From positions 248,001 through 312,000 of the forward strand of contig JAEQBH010005300.1 of assembly GCA_016808115.1 (NCBI GenBank): a DNA stretch of 64,000 bases, given 5' to 3'. The notes under the pieces are model-generated. The model did not search any database. It had not been told where the DNA came from and was given only the letters and a program-made list of their open reading frames with translations. The DNA is from Tetrastigma voinierianum. Lineage: Eukaryota; Streptophyta; Magnoliopsida; Vitales; Vitaceae. Positions within the stretch are counted from its first letter, which is position 1. Each line of letters opens with the position of its first letter. Made by a program: the position numbers and the translations under genes. Shown piece after piece: positions 46,610-58,666 of this stretch.

Positions 46610-49484
46610 TGATGTCCTGTAACTGTGAGTCCGTCGACGCCATCAACCCAATAAGACTCGCTGATATCATGACTGATATTCACACCTTGTATCCTATTTA
46701 ATGATCCATCATTTTACAACCGGATAGCCCTCAGGATATCACGTGTGACTCAATACCACATCGTACGTCCCATTCACCGAGATCCATCATTTTACAAAAT
46801 CGCAGAAATTCCTTCGCTAGAGCTCTTCGAAACCATAATGTACAAATGCACGCACTATAGGAAAACAACATCCTGAAATCGTCTGGTTCACTCTGTGTGC
46901 AAAGTTTTTTTGCCCAGGCGAGGCGTGACCTCACCGCAGGCTGGCTAAAGCAAACCCATCTTCTCGCTCAAACAAGTGCGGTGAGCCTAAAATCTCGACG
47001 ACTTCAACAAAATCCCAAGAAAGCCAATTTCAACACTTAACATATTACATGCCAACATTCATTTGTTAAGCAAAATAAATGTTACAAAACAATTACGTAA
47101 ATAATTATAAAGCCACAATCCGACTTTCTTTACCTCAGGCCCTGGATGAGAGCTATCCACCTGGGCGCTAAATTGGTGACCTAAAATGTTATCTCGTATC
47201 GTATGAGCCACGCCTCAAGAGAGTAATTTCTACAGACGCTACTCCCACCTGTCAAGCATTACGCACGCTTACACTTAACAATTTTCACATCACAATTTAA
47301 GGCAAGATATGCAATCCTAAGTTGGAATTCTACATGTCATGCCATGAAATGAGATGAGACTCACTCATGCACCATACCCGAATCTTTACTGACTCCCACC
47401 ACACAATGGAATGCCAGATTGTGATAAACCGTCATTAATAGATTACACATCCAATGATCATTTTCAAACAAAATTCGTTTGTTTATAAACCAAAAGCTTT
47501 TTGCATGTTGCACTTCAAATAATTATTTAATTTACAAAACCATGTGTCTTTTGTAAGTGTAGAATTTTGAGGTCCTACCGTAGGGCCCTCAAGAGATGCC
47601 TTCCAACACTTTTCGACTTTCACCGTCTGAGTGTTTGAACTGTCTACAGTCTTTACCTCGAGAGAAAGATTCAAAGACTTCGCTATCACTCCGACATAAT
47701 TTTTTACCATTTCATTCAACAATGCGACTCTGTTGGACTTTGTCCAATAGTACCGAGCCCACTCATCAATCACTAAGTGAGGTAATTGATTTTAACCATG
47801 CACTCACACCCATTTAATGAGATATTTCCTGTGCATAATGCAATGTGATGCACCATTGCATGTCTATGTCATGCCACATATGCTAATTTAATGTCATATG
47901 GACAATTTATCTCATGCATTTAACCATGCATTATGGACAATTATATTACATGCATATAATTTCCAATTAAACACTTATAACAATGTTAATACATTAGAAC
48001 ACATATATTAACATTCATTAACCACAACAACAAGCATGCTATCACATATCAAGCAACAACACACTTGATCCTCAAGGCAAACTATGACATATAGGGTGCC
48101 TATAATAATAGCCCAACAGCCCCTTAACTCGAGCTCAAAACTAGCCAAATAGGCCCTTAACATCCCAAATTATTCTTTTTAATCCCAAACAGTCCCTAAA
48201 CACTTTTTGTGACATATTACACACAATTCACACAACCGGCCACAACCGAGCCACAAAACAGCATTTAAAGTCGTTTTAACATAGCTAAACAATCCCTAAG
48301 GGCAAGGATTTTAGCCAAACAGATCTTAAACCATGCTTTGAGCATGTCATGGACACTTCACAAATTGGGCCACTAAACCGGCCACAAATAAGCCATAAAA
48401 ACGGCTTTAAACAGTCCCTAAATTAGCCAAACAGAGCCTTAGGACCTCTACACCACATTTTCCATGAAATCAGACCCTTAGGGTGAAAATAAACTAGAGT
48501 AAGAAGAACTCACAAGTACACAGTTTCCGCCTACCTAGCTGCCTTAACAATACGCCACAAACGCGCTTAAACAACTCCAGCCAGGACTTTAGGTTCACCT
48601 CGAAGAAGAATCAGGCTTCGTTTGGGGCGAACCCAAGAGCAAAGCCAGGCGACAATTGTCCACCTCGGGCGAACCACACCCGTCATGAACCCCTTCGCTA
48701 GGCGAAGAGCCAAATTTCATAAGATACATGCCTTTGCTCAGTGAGCTCTGTCGCCAGCTCTTTTCCTAGGCAAAGAACATCGAGCTGGAACTCGAAACTC
48801 CCATTATTTTGCCAAAAAGGGCACAAGCCAAAGTATAATAATCCCTACCTCAAGTCGCAATGCGCATCGTGGAAGCCTCCCTAGCCCGAAATCCTTGACT
48901 TCCCGAAATCTCCTCATTTGGATTTTCATGGAAGCCTTCATTTTGGTATACACATCGTAAACATCACAAGAGATTTAACTTTCACTCTAATGACGACTGG
49001 ACGGTCAAACTGGAGATAGAAAGAAGCCTGGACTCTTTCTTTCTCTTCCTCTCCCTCTCCCTCTCTCTCACGTAAAAACCAGGAAAATTGAGATATTTTC
49101 CTTTGTCCCATAAGCCCCTCACTTATGTTTAAGTGGGTGTCGTGCCACGTGTTCACGATCGTCCAAGGCCTACATGCCTCGAACAATTTATTTCGCCCAG
49201 CTTCGCTTCAATTTATTTTCCACTTTAAGATTTTTCTAAAGCCTCCCGCTGGGGGGTTAGTGGGACACTCGACGTCCAAAATTACGAAAATTCGATCGCT
49301 CCTCAAATTGAACGAATTCGTTTGGTGAATTGGGGATTTCAGAAGACGAATCCAATTACAGGCCTCACATATCCGAGATATTAAAAAATTTCGTGGCTAT
49401 AAATTACCTTAAAGAAAATTTATCGTTTTGCCAATTTTGAGAAAAATTCAAATTTATCGACTTTACGCAGTTCGTCACGAAACA
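46610..49484 (+). mobile_element. Solo-LTR-like insertion splitting the LINE
   Basis: A 2875-bp unit beginning TGATGTCC and ending CGAAACA, inserted between LINE RT motifs QGDxxSPYLF and FVDD. Flanking 5-mers agctg and ggctc share 3 of 5 bases, a possible worn target duplication. It has no gag or pol. Its middle matches 32390-34628, so it looks like a solo LTR of a large family. Confidence 0.65.
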
Positions 49485-51589
49485 GGCTCACAATTTTCTT
49501 TCATTTTGTAGATGATCTTGCTTTAATTGTGAATAAATATGGAAGACCATATTAACAGTTATGGGTTGCCTTTACCGGTTTTGCACAGAATCGGGCCAGA
49601 GAGTCAGCTATCAAAAGTCCGGTATTTTTTTTCAAAAAGAGGTAGATACCAAAGTGGCTGAGGAGATTTCCAAAATCTCAAGGATACCCTGTCACCACAA
49701 ACCTGGGGAGGTACTTAGGCACCCCCCTCTAGATCGAATCAATGCTAGGCTTGATGGATGGAAAACCAAATTTCTCTCTCTCGCGGGTAGAAACGTCTTG
49801 GCGCAGTCAGTGATTTCCTCCATCCCCCTCTATTCCATGCAGTCAGCAGACTCAGCACTGCTACCAAAGGCCCTCTGCAACAAGATAGACAGAATAATCT
49901 GGAGATATCTATGGGGCGACTCAGATGAAATGAGCAAGGTTCATCTTGTGAACTGGGAGACCATCACTCGCCTGAAAGAACATGGGGGACTGGGAATTAA
50001 ATCGATGCATGGCATGAATTTAGTATTCATGGCCAAAATTGATTGGAGGCTGTTCTTTGAAAAGCAAAGCTTATGGGAAAAGGTGTTAACCAGCAAGTAT
50101 ATCATAGGTGAAATGGGATTCAAGAAGCTAACCCAGAAACCTGCCTCTTCCAAGTTCCAACATCTGGAAAGGTGTTGTCTCAGCTGCAATCATTCTGTTG
50201 AAGGGAACGAGACAGAGCGTTTACAATGGCAAAGAAACTTTGTTTTGGAGAGACACTTGGTTGGGAGACACCCCACTGCTCGACGTGGCTCTCCAAGCCA
50301 TTTCCATGGTGGATTCCTACTAAACTGTTCAGGAATACTGGGCACCAAATGTGGAATGGATGTGGAGTATGATTAACGGCATGCTACCTCCCCATGTAGA
50401 AGAACAACTCCGGGCAATTTTAGTTAGACAAGACACTGAGAACCTAGATGGAATGTGTTGGGGCTCCAACTTCAACTGGTTTGGTCTCGGTAAGATCAAC
50501 TTATACTCTCACAGAAAAAAAAAAAATCAGAATCAGTCCCCCCAAAGAGTTCGAACTTTCTTATGGTTGGTTCACCATGGCAAAATAATGACGAACCATG
50601 AGAGAGCCAGACGTGGTTTTACAGACAACCCTTACTGTCGGTGTTGCCCTGACAACATAGAAGACCTCAACCATGTGTTCCGGACATGTGCTAAGGCAAG
50701 GTCCTTTTGGGCTTAGATGGCCATAGAGGGAAATCAGAGAAGACCTCAGCAGGCAGCGTTCCAAGACTGGCTGGAATGGAATCTGAAAGTGTCTAATCCT
50801 CCAAGAACAAATGGAGAGTGGAAGGACTTCTTCGCCATCTGACTATGGTGGCTCTAGCGCTGGAGGAACAATTTCATGTTCCACGGCAGGGACTACATGA
50901 CAGAGACCAAGCTCACAATGATTATGAACTATTCACGAGGAGTAAACACAGTGCTCTCAAACCAGAGCATCATGCACGGAGGAAGAATGTGGTATAAAAC
51001 TAACTGGTTCGAGTGGTCTCCACCACTCCCAGGATGGTACAAACTCAATTCGGATGGCTGCCTTAAAAGAGAGGCAAACCAAGCTGGGGGAGGAGGGATC
51101 CTAAGGGATGATTCGGGAAGTTGAAGCTGTGGTTATTCAGATTGGTTGGGAAGCTGCTCGGCAATTGAAGCTGAGCTTTGGGCTCTAATCCATGGCTTAA
51201 GGCTTGCTTGGGACAGAGGGATTTTTTTTTTTTGGTAGTAGGGACCGACTTCCTCCTTGCTTATCAGTGGATTACAATGCAGAGGACAATAAAGAACAAA
51301 CACTCCAGCCTTCTACAAGAGTGCAAGCAATTGTTGAATAGAGATTGGACAATTTGGACTGTAACAATCAACCACATCGATAGGGAGGGCAACCAGGTAG
51401 CAAATTTTTTAGCAAATGTCTCTGTGATGCTGGAAACACGGGAAGCAATGGTTTGGCAATCTCCTCCCAGGGGCATCGGCCACCTCCTCCAACAGGACCA
51501 GATGGGTATTCTCTGGCCTAGGAGAGAGCTGTGTACAGGCTAAGTGGTGTTCTTGTGGGTTGATCCCCTCCGTTTTGATAAAAAAAAAT
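49485..51589 (+). pseudogene. LINE ORF2 remnant, 3' part (RT end, zf-RVT, RNase H)
   Basis: Resumes with FVDDLALIVNKYG (49505-49543), the RT catalytic F-x-D-D box. The open stretch 49561-50376 gives the RT thumb/linker (RINARLDGWKTKFLSLAGRN, IIWRYLWGDSDE, HGGLGIKSM). zf-RVT at about 50540-50716: FLWLVHHGKIMTNHERARRG and YCRCCPDNIEDLNHVFRTC. RNase H at about 51010-51500: WYKLNSDGCL, a GGGGILRD turn, AIEAELWAL, then NHIDREGNQVANFLA. It ends GTTTTGATAAAAAAAAA (to about 51589), the 3' tail of plant LINEs. Confidence 0.87.
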
Positions 51590-51951
51590 TGTTTGGTTTA
51601 CTCTCTAATGTTCATCAGTTTGAGTCCTTTTAAACCATTGAAGATTTGCTCGGTCTTTTAACTTCAAAATCCGATAAGGTTTAGTGATGATGCACTCAAA
51701 CCGACCCGTACACCCATGATTAAAAAAAAAAAGTAGAAATAAAAATCCTAATGGATCAATGAAGTAAATCTTATATACAATGTCACAGAAGAGGCAACCG
51801 AGAGTAGGTTTCATCTTCAAATCTGCAAACTCAAACTGCGTATGATATATACATACAAGAGAACAGGGAAGCTGTAGTTTTGACTCTTTCTGCATTATGA
51901 ATTTATGACTCGTCCGAGTCGTATCCGCGCCTCGAAGTTGGAAAGACAGTC
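51590..51951. other. 3' flank of the DUF1262 gene
   Basis: AT-rich spacer between the LINE tail and the DUF1262 stop. It probably holds the 3' UTR of the minus-strand gene. No strong AATAAA signal seen. Confidence 0.45.
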
Positions 51952-53279
51952 TCATTCCCATCTGCTTTTAATCTGATGAGTAGTATGCTTGAATCCATAG
52001 CTCAACACCAAGCTTCCATCCAGTCTTTTCAACACAAAAGTCTCAACCAACACATAGCAACCAAATCTTCTCCACCGACCTTTCCCTCCATACTCTTCCG
52101 CCCTCTCAACTCTCACCTCCCTTCCCTTCTCTCCGTTCCAGCCGGCCCTCTCTTGCTCCCATTTCATTCTCTCCACAATTTCTATTCTCAACCCTACCCT
52201 TCCTCCTGAACCACCCCTAAACCACATCACCCCACCATCCCCATTTCCCTCCTCCAGCACAGCTCCCCCTTCAGCCACTGCAATCACTTCTCCTTCAACA
52301 ACAACATCCACAGCCACAGTGTTGTTGTTATTCTCATCATTAGAATCGTTCTCGTTCTCATTCTCATACGCAAAGATCTGTTCCCATTTCTGCTCAAGCG
52401 TCATCTCGTAATACACAGATCTCCTCACCCGATCTTTCAACTCCCCTTCCCTGACGAACATGAAAGGGCAGTACCATTTTCCTACGACAACCGGTTCAGA
52501 TCTCTTGCAATGTAACGGGAAATTGAACTCCGGGAGGCGATCCCTGAGGGAGGGGTCGAGCCCGAACGCTTCACCCAACTTGAAATCGCCGGCGGGATCG
52601 GCGGTGGATAGCTTCCAACCTTTTCTCCCCAAGAAGTACGGCGGCAGCCCATCCGGAGCAACAGATCTGGCAGTGAAAGAGCCATGGGAAACGCAAGTTC
52701 CTTCAATTACAGAGACCTCAAATTGCTGGTATATGTCTTGGGGATCCAGAGGTCTCGGCTTCACATCATCAACTGCGCTTCTTAAACAGCAATCTCCCGT
52801 TGCCTGATCTTCCGTCGAACTTGCGTACGCTTCCCTACAAAAAGTCGCGGAGACGATTAATTAGGAATAAATAACAAGGAAGAGTTCTCAAAGCATCAGA
52901 CGATACTTCTTCAATATTTGCCCAAATCAAGTTAATCAAACCACCCTTTATGCCTTCCTTGCGGCCTTATCGCGTAGTATCGATTGGAAGACAGCGGCTG
53001 ATTCAGAACTGGAATGAACAAGATCTCGTAATAGCTGGTGCGTCTCTGGAGACTGGGATAATCTCCAACAATGGCGGTATAGCGAAGTACTAGGTTCTTA
53101 TTTTGAGGGAAAGGCAGATCCCTGATACGAGATTCTTTGCATAATCCGAAACAACAAGTAGTTTCAGAGTCTTCATCATCATTGACAACGAGATAACCGG
53201 AATTAGGGCCTTCAGGCGGAGGGAAGGGGAGAGCATCAGGAGACTTTCTGTACAGAGAAAGAGGCCTTGTCACATACAT
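51952..53279 (-). CDS. DUF1262 family protein, two exons, 405 aa
   Basis: Plant-specific family of unknown function. Exon 1 is 53279-52945 (donor AAAGG|GTGGTT), exon 2 is 52834-51952 (acceptor TTGTAG|GGAAGC), phase 2, totalling 1218 nt with stop. The start MYVTRPLSLYRKSP is the hallmark N-terminus of the family; an in-frame ATG at 53345 would add 22 residues and is judged less likely. Visible features: LPFPPPEGPNSGYLVV, a D/E patch DDEDSE, TCCFGLCK, the conserved WKLSTADPAGDFKLGEAFGL in exon 2, and CPFMFVREGELKDRV. An Asn/Glu-rich low-complexity loop (52300-52365) and a Gly-rich stretch separate the C-terminus, which closes with LSYGFKHTTHQIK. No signal peptide or membrane segment. No stop or shift, so it is likely functional. 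Confidence 0.88.
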
Positions 53280-53289
53280 TTTTCTCCTA

Positions 53290-53670
53290 CTCTGCTGGAA
53301 TCTGGACTTGGTATTTGATCCAGTATAAATGTTTTTTTTCTGCAAATAATAATAATAATGATATTGAATTCAAATCAAACGGCGTTGTAAGTTGCAACAA
53401 CTCACTAACCTTAACCTATGAGAGATTTGACCGTTTGGTTTTTTTTTATTTTATTTTAAATTCTTGGCAGAAGATAACCACTCTGTCATTTTATGGATAA
53501 GGAAATAGGCCTTGCCAATACGCAGCGGCCACGTGGAGCTGGTGGTCCTGAGTTCCATTAATACTAATTTTCTTTTTCAACTTCATGTTTGCAGATTGCA
53601 TTGTAGTATTATTCTCTTTTTATAAAGATTCCAACCCGTCAAATTAACTTAAAATTGTTATGATGGGAAT
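53290..53670. other. 5' flank of the DUF1262 gene
   Basis: AT-rich upstream sequence that should contain the minus-strand promoter. It has an ATT/AAT run (about 53347-53357). No clear TATA box on the minus strand could be assigned. Confidence 0.4.
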
Positions 53671-54115
53671 TGAAAATTCTGGTGGGAACATCCACATGAA
53701 GCTACCGAGTTACAAAACCATTTTCTCGGTTTCTTGATTTATTCAATAACAATCACATGGAGAACCTTTCATCCCCAAGGAAGGCACCGAGAAGTTCTCT
53801 GAATCGTAATGCTCATCAATCCAGTTTGAATTTTCATCGGTGGGGGGAAGGGTTTCTTCAATGGCTACCCAGCCGACACTCTCATAAAATTATGCCCCCA
53901 TCCTTTGAAATAAGGACCACCTGTCCTAACATTACTTTGTCCGAGTTTCACTTTCACAAGCCTTTTGAATTCAATTTTCTTTTTTCTTTGCCTATAAATA
54001 TTTAAGCATACAGGAATGCTATAGATTGATATCCTATACAATCACAGAGAAAAAAAAATCAAACATATGAACTTACGGAAAGTGGACTCCTTGATTTCAG
54101 CATTACTCTCTAACA
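53671..54115 (-). repeat. Probable 3' LTR of element 4
   Basis: Minus strand starts TGTTAGAGAGTAATGC right after the G-run tract and may end TTTTCA at 53671. No second copy is present, so the outer edge is a guess from the TG...CA rule. Confidence 0.45.
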
Positions 54116-54388
54116 CTCCCCCATAATGCTGAAATTTACAACTCTCAACATATTTCTCAAGTGTTCAAACTTGTCTCGTGGAAGAGCCTTTGTGAACAAG
54201 TCAGCCAACTGCTCATTGGTATTGCAATAAGCCATCTTTATGCTTCCTTCAGTCACCATCTCTCTTATGAAGTGATGTCTAATTTCAATGTCTTGAGCTG
54301 CTGTGATACACAGGATTTTTTGTCATAGCAATAGTTGACTGGTTATCACAAAAAAATAGTTGTCCTGTGCTCTTGCTTTTGCCCAACA

Positions 54389-57053
54389 TCAGTAAAGCAC
54401 TCGCCATAGCCATATTGCTTGACAAGCTGCTGAGGTAACAGCAGCATACTCAGCTTCTGAAGAGGATAGAGCAATTGAAGATTGCTTCTTTGAACTCCAG
54501 CATACTGCACCTGAACCAAGGTTAAAGACATAACTGGATGTGCTCTTTCGATCATCAAGAGAACCTGCCCAATCACTATCTGAATAGCCACATAACACTA
54601 GATCATTAGAATTAGAGTACCAAAGCCCACACGAGCTGGTTCCCTTTCAAGTATCTTAGTATTCTTTTTTAGCAGCTCCATGATGAATTCTACTTGGATT
54701 TTGCATGAACCGAGACATTAAACTGCCTGCATACATGATGTAAGGCCTGCTGTTGGTTAGATACAACAAGCTACCAATTAAACTTTGATACATTTGTCCA
54801 TCAACTCGTTCTTCCCCATCTTCTAATCTGAATTTCTGATTTGCAATGAGAGGTGTCTTCATAAGATTGCAATTTTGCATCTGAAATTTCTCAAGTAAAT
54901 CACAAACATATTTCTCTTGAGAGAGAAATATTCCATTACCATTTTGCTTGATTTCCAGCCCCAAAAAATAACTCATCAAGCCTAAATCAGTCATCTCAAA
55001 CTCATTAATCATCATCCTTCTAAAATCTTCCAACAAACACTATAGGTGGTGTAAGCTAGATCATCAACATAAAGACAAATAATGAGTACCTCAGTTTCTT
55101 TAGCTTTGACATACAAGTTTGGTTCACTAGAACTCTTTTTGAATCCAAGCTTGCTGAAATATCCATCAATGCGTGAGTACTAGGCCCTCGGAGCTTGCTT
55201 AAGGCCATACATTGCTTTATTGACCCAATAAACCTTCTCTTCTTCCTCTCCTTTAAATTCATAACCTGCTGGTTGCTCTACAAACACTTCTTCATTCAAA
55301 ACACCATTTAAGAAAGCTGATTTTACATCAATTTGATAGACATCCCATTTTCAATGAGCAGCAATAGCCAAAACAGTTCTAATGGTATCAAATCTAGCTA
55401 TGGGAGCAAAAGTTTCATTGAAATCAATACCTTCATGTTGCATGTAGCCTCTTGCAACTAGCCTTGCTTTGTATTTTTGTATTGAACCATCAGATCTGTA
55501 TTTGACTTTGTAAATCCACTTCAAGCCCACTTTTTCTTTGCCTTTGGGCAATTCAACAAGCTCCCAAGTATTATGTTTCTTCAAGGCTTTGATTTCTTCA
55601 CCCATGGCTGCACACCAATCCTTCATTTGTCTGCATCTTCAAAACAGGTTGGCAATTGAATTGTTGCATATTGACATCTTTCATCTGCTCATAAATCTCC
55701 TTCGACAAATGCCATTTTCTTGGAGGAGTTGATGAAGAGGTAGTAGAGGAGGTCGCACTTGAAAGGGTAGAGCTCTGAGTAGTTGCTGGAGATGAAGAGC
55801 TTAGTGGAATTGATGGTGGTGAGAGAGAATTAGTGGCATCACTATTTGCTTCATCAACTGAAAATAATTCAGCACTTTCTTGGAGTAAAGTTGAACAACC
55901 TGCTTCCTTATTCCAACTCCATGCACTCATTTCATCAAATATAACATCACGACTAACAATAAATTTGTTAGTAATAGGATCATGAAATCAATAGCCTTTA
56001 GTTTCAACACTATAACCAAGAAATATGCACTTGACACTATTATCATCAAGCTTGTGCCTCTTTTGAGAAGGAATGTGAACATATGAAATACAACCAAAAA
56101 CTTTAAAATGTGATACCTTTGGTTTCCATCCATGCCAAGCTTCAAAAGGAGTTCGATTATGAAGAGCTGTTGTCGGGCTTTGATTGAGAATGTAGGCTGC
56201 TGTGTGAATTGCTTCTGCCCAAAAACATTTTGGCAGCTCTTTTGCACTAACCAAGCTCTTGGCCATCTCCACAAGGCTTCTATTTTTTCTCTCTGCTACG
56301 TCGTTTTGCTGCTTTGCTGCGGTGTGTAGCTAGCTGTTAATTGCCTCATAACACCATATTCTGCACAAAAGTTGTCAAACTCATTTGACAATAATTAACC
56401 CCCACGATCTCTTCTCAAAATCTTTAGGAAATGCTCGCTTTGTTTTTCAATACAACTCTTGAACCTCTTGAAGATAGGCAGCGTTTCACATTTTTCTTTT
56501 GCAAAATAAACCCATGTGAACCTACTATGGTCATCAACAAACACAATAAAATAAGTGTTATTGTTAAGGGAAGGAGTTCTCATGGGCCCACATACGTAAC
56601 ATGTACCAGTTCAATGAGTTCAGATGCTCGTCTTGCGTTGCCTTCATGAAAAGCCTCTCTATGTTGTTTTCCAAAAACACAACTCTCACAAATTTCTCCA
56701 ACATGCTGAATTTGAGGCATTCCATCCACTAAATTATTGTGGGATAAAAGATTCAAACTTCTGAAATTCAGGTGCATATAGTGATGCCACAACCAATTTT
56801 TGTCTTCTAATGATGCTTTGAAAGCATGTTGTTCTCCATCAAGATAAAGACGAAAAATGTTGTTTTTGGCCATTGGCACTTTGAACAGCAAGTTCTTCTT
56901 ACTTATATCGGAAAAAAACAGCACAAGAAAGTTCTCAAAGACCACTGAATAACCATCTTTCAAAAATTGACCCACACTTAACAAATTTGAGTTCAAATGA
57001 GGGACATAAAGAACATCTTTAATGCATTTTTTATCACCTGAAAATATTTTCAC
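54389..57053 (-). pseudogene. Element 4 pol remnant (INT-RT-RH)
   Basis: Integrase: GVGEICESCVFGKQHREAFH-like zinc motif, TYFIVFVDDHSRFTWVYF (catalytic D region) at about 56500-56555, then FWAEAIHTAAYILNQSPT. RT: WELVELPKGKEKVGLKWIYK, ARLVARGYMQHEGIDFNETF (55590-55420), catalytic LYVDDLAYT at about 55040-55068, then MSYFLGLEIKQNGNGIFLSQ. RNase H: YSDSDWAGSLDDRKSTSSYV and SSSEAEYAAVTSAACQA. At least six frame changes or stops separate the blocks. Fairly recent, since motifs are near consensus. Confidence 0.88.
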
Positions 57054-57097
57054 ATCCTCCTTTCCTTATGCTTCACGAATTTTGCCATCTCCCATTG

Positions 57098-58090
57098 TTA
57101 TTTTGGTTTGCACGACCTTGTCCAAACTGGTGAAAGCTTGCAAGTTGTTCTCATGTGATTGCTGCAGCTGCTATCTATGAACCAAACCTCCGACAAGCAC
57201 ATGGTAGCAGTGTAACAAGCCATAAATAAAGTCTCACTTTCATTGTTTGGCTCTTTCTCAGCAAACTTGGCATGTTTTTCTTTCATGCCTGCAATACTTT
57301 TCAATGTGGCCAAATTTATTACAATAATAACACTGAAATTTAGAGGTTCACCAGCCCTTCCATCTGATATCGGCCACCTGAATATGTCCACCACCTCTGC
57401 CAACCTTGCTTGCCACGGTGGGAATAGCTTCCAAGACCTCTTTTTCTACTTAATTCTAGATTGTTCTTGCGGTTACTTGACTCATTGTTGCTGAAATTCC
57501 CTTTAGACAATTGCAGCTGAGTGTAAAATGCATTTTCCACTGCTCCATAGTCATCATACCCCTTCAGTCTATCTTCATTAGATTGCCAGGACCCTAACAG
57601 CTCATTCATGGTCATCTCACTTAAGTCAATCGCTTCTTCTATGGCTGCCACAATATGCTCATACTTCCTTGGCAAGCTTCTCAATATTTTTTCGATAACC
57701 TTCTGCTCGGACACATCCTCACCGTACTTCCTCATTTGGTTAACAATCTCTAATAGCTTAGTAGAGTAAGCATCAAGCAGAGATTCTCCATCTTTCATAA
57801 AGGAATCCTCAAAATTCCATCAAAGAGTTTACAACTTGACATTTTTTACCTTTGAGGTACCTTGAAAACGTTTCCGAAGAAGATCCCATACCTCCTTTGA
57901 TTTAGTGGCTGCTTCAATGCGTGAAAAAATTGTTTCATCCACAGCTTGCTGAAAAAAGAAAAGGGCATTTGCATCTCTCTTCCAATGATCTCTAAGAACC
58001 TTGGCTGAAACTCCCTCTTCATAGTAACCTTTTTCTACCAACTAGCTCCCACAAATCTTGAGAGATGAAGAGAGTCTTCATCTTCATTTT
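57098..58090 (-). pseudogene. Element 4 gag remnant and protease site
   Basis: Reads MKTLFISQDLWEL, a frameshift, then VEKGYYEEGVSAKVLRD, QQAVDETIFSRIEAA and LRKRFQGTSKVK: the UBN2-type gag. The second frame has EIVNQMRKYGEDVSEQKV and LPRKYEHIVAAIEEA. The zinc knuckle is intact: C-Y-Y-C-N-K-F-G-H-I-E-K-Y-C at 57332-57291. The protease motif that follows (about 57165-57205) is FIDSSCSNHM, with catalytic D-S-G changed to D-S-S. Confidence 0.87.
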
Positions 58091-58107
58091 GGTGCTCCAA
58101 GCCTCAT

Positions 58108-58316
58108 TGAAAAGAAAGGAGAATTGGCTGAATTACTTTTCATTAATGTCAAGGAAGGATTTATACAGAAGGTAGACTTAGGTTACACGTTAGTCTCTCC
58201 TATAATTTAGCAATCACCAATCAATCTAACTACAATCTAAGAATACAAAAGGAAAACTGTTATGCATAGAATATGTCTTCTATAAATAGAAGATTTGCTA
58301 TGTTAATTTCCTAACA
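58108..58316 (-). repeat. 3' LTR of copia element 5
   Basis: Minus strand begins TGTTAGGAAATTAACATAGC after the polypurine tract TTGAGGGAGAG (58317-58327) and ends CTTTTCA at 58108, directly against element 4 gag. 209 bp; the 5' partner is missing. Confidence 0.65.
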
Positions 58317-58666
58317 CTCTCCCTCAAGTTGGAGAGTGGATGTCCTGTACACCCAACTTGCAAATCATAGAAGTAAAGACATCTTTTCCCAGAGCTTTAC
58401 CAAGACATCCGCTAATCGATGTGCAAGAGTTCACTTAATTCAGAGCAACCCGATCCATCTTGAATCTTATCTCTGATGTAATGATAATTCATTTCAATGC
58501 GTCCGGGTCCGCTTACGAAGACGGTTTGCCGGCAATATGCAATACAACTTCATTCACGCAGCATAACAACGCGTGCTCTCGATGCACACTTCCAAATCTC
58601 CTCGAGAAGGCATCTCAGCCAAGTTAACTCACAATACACCCGTCATAAAGAGCGATATTCTGGCTT

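Larger units (their letters stand above)
53671..58107 (-). mobile_element. Ty1/copia element 4, 5'-truncated
   Basis: Minus-strand element of a different copia lineage (TNT1/RE1-like order gag-PR-INT-RT-RH). Probable 3' LTR 53671-54115 after polypurine tract ATGGGGGAG. The interior is well preserved with a handful of frameshifts. At its 5' end it runs into the 3' LTR of element 5 (58108-58316), losing its own 5' LTR and the first codons of gag. Confidence 0.85.

Noticed and set aside
53279..53345. Longer DUF1262 start at 53345
   Set aside because: Family proteins begin at MYVTRPLS; the extra 22 residues are Lys/Arg/Ser-rich and look like 5' UTR.
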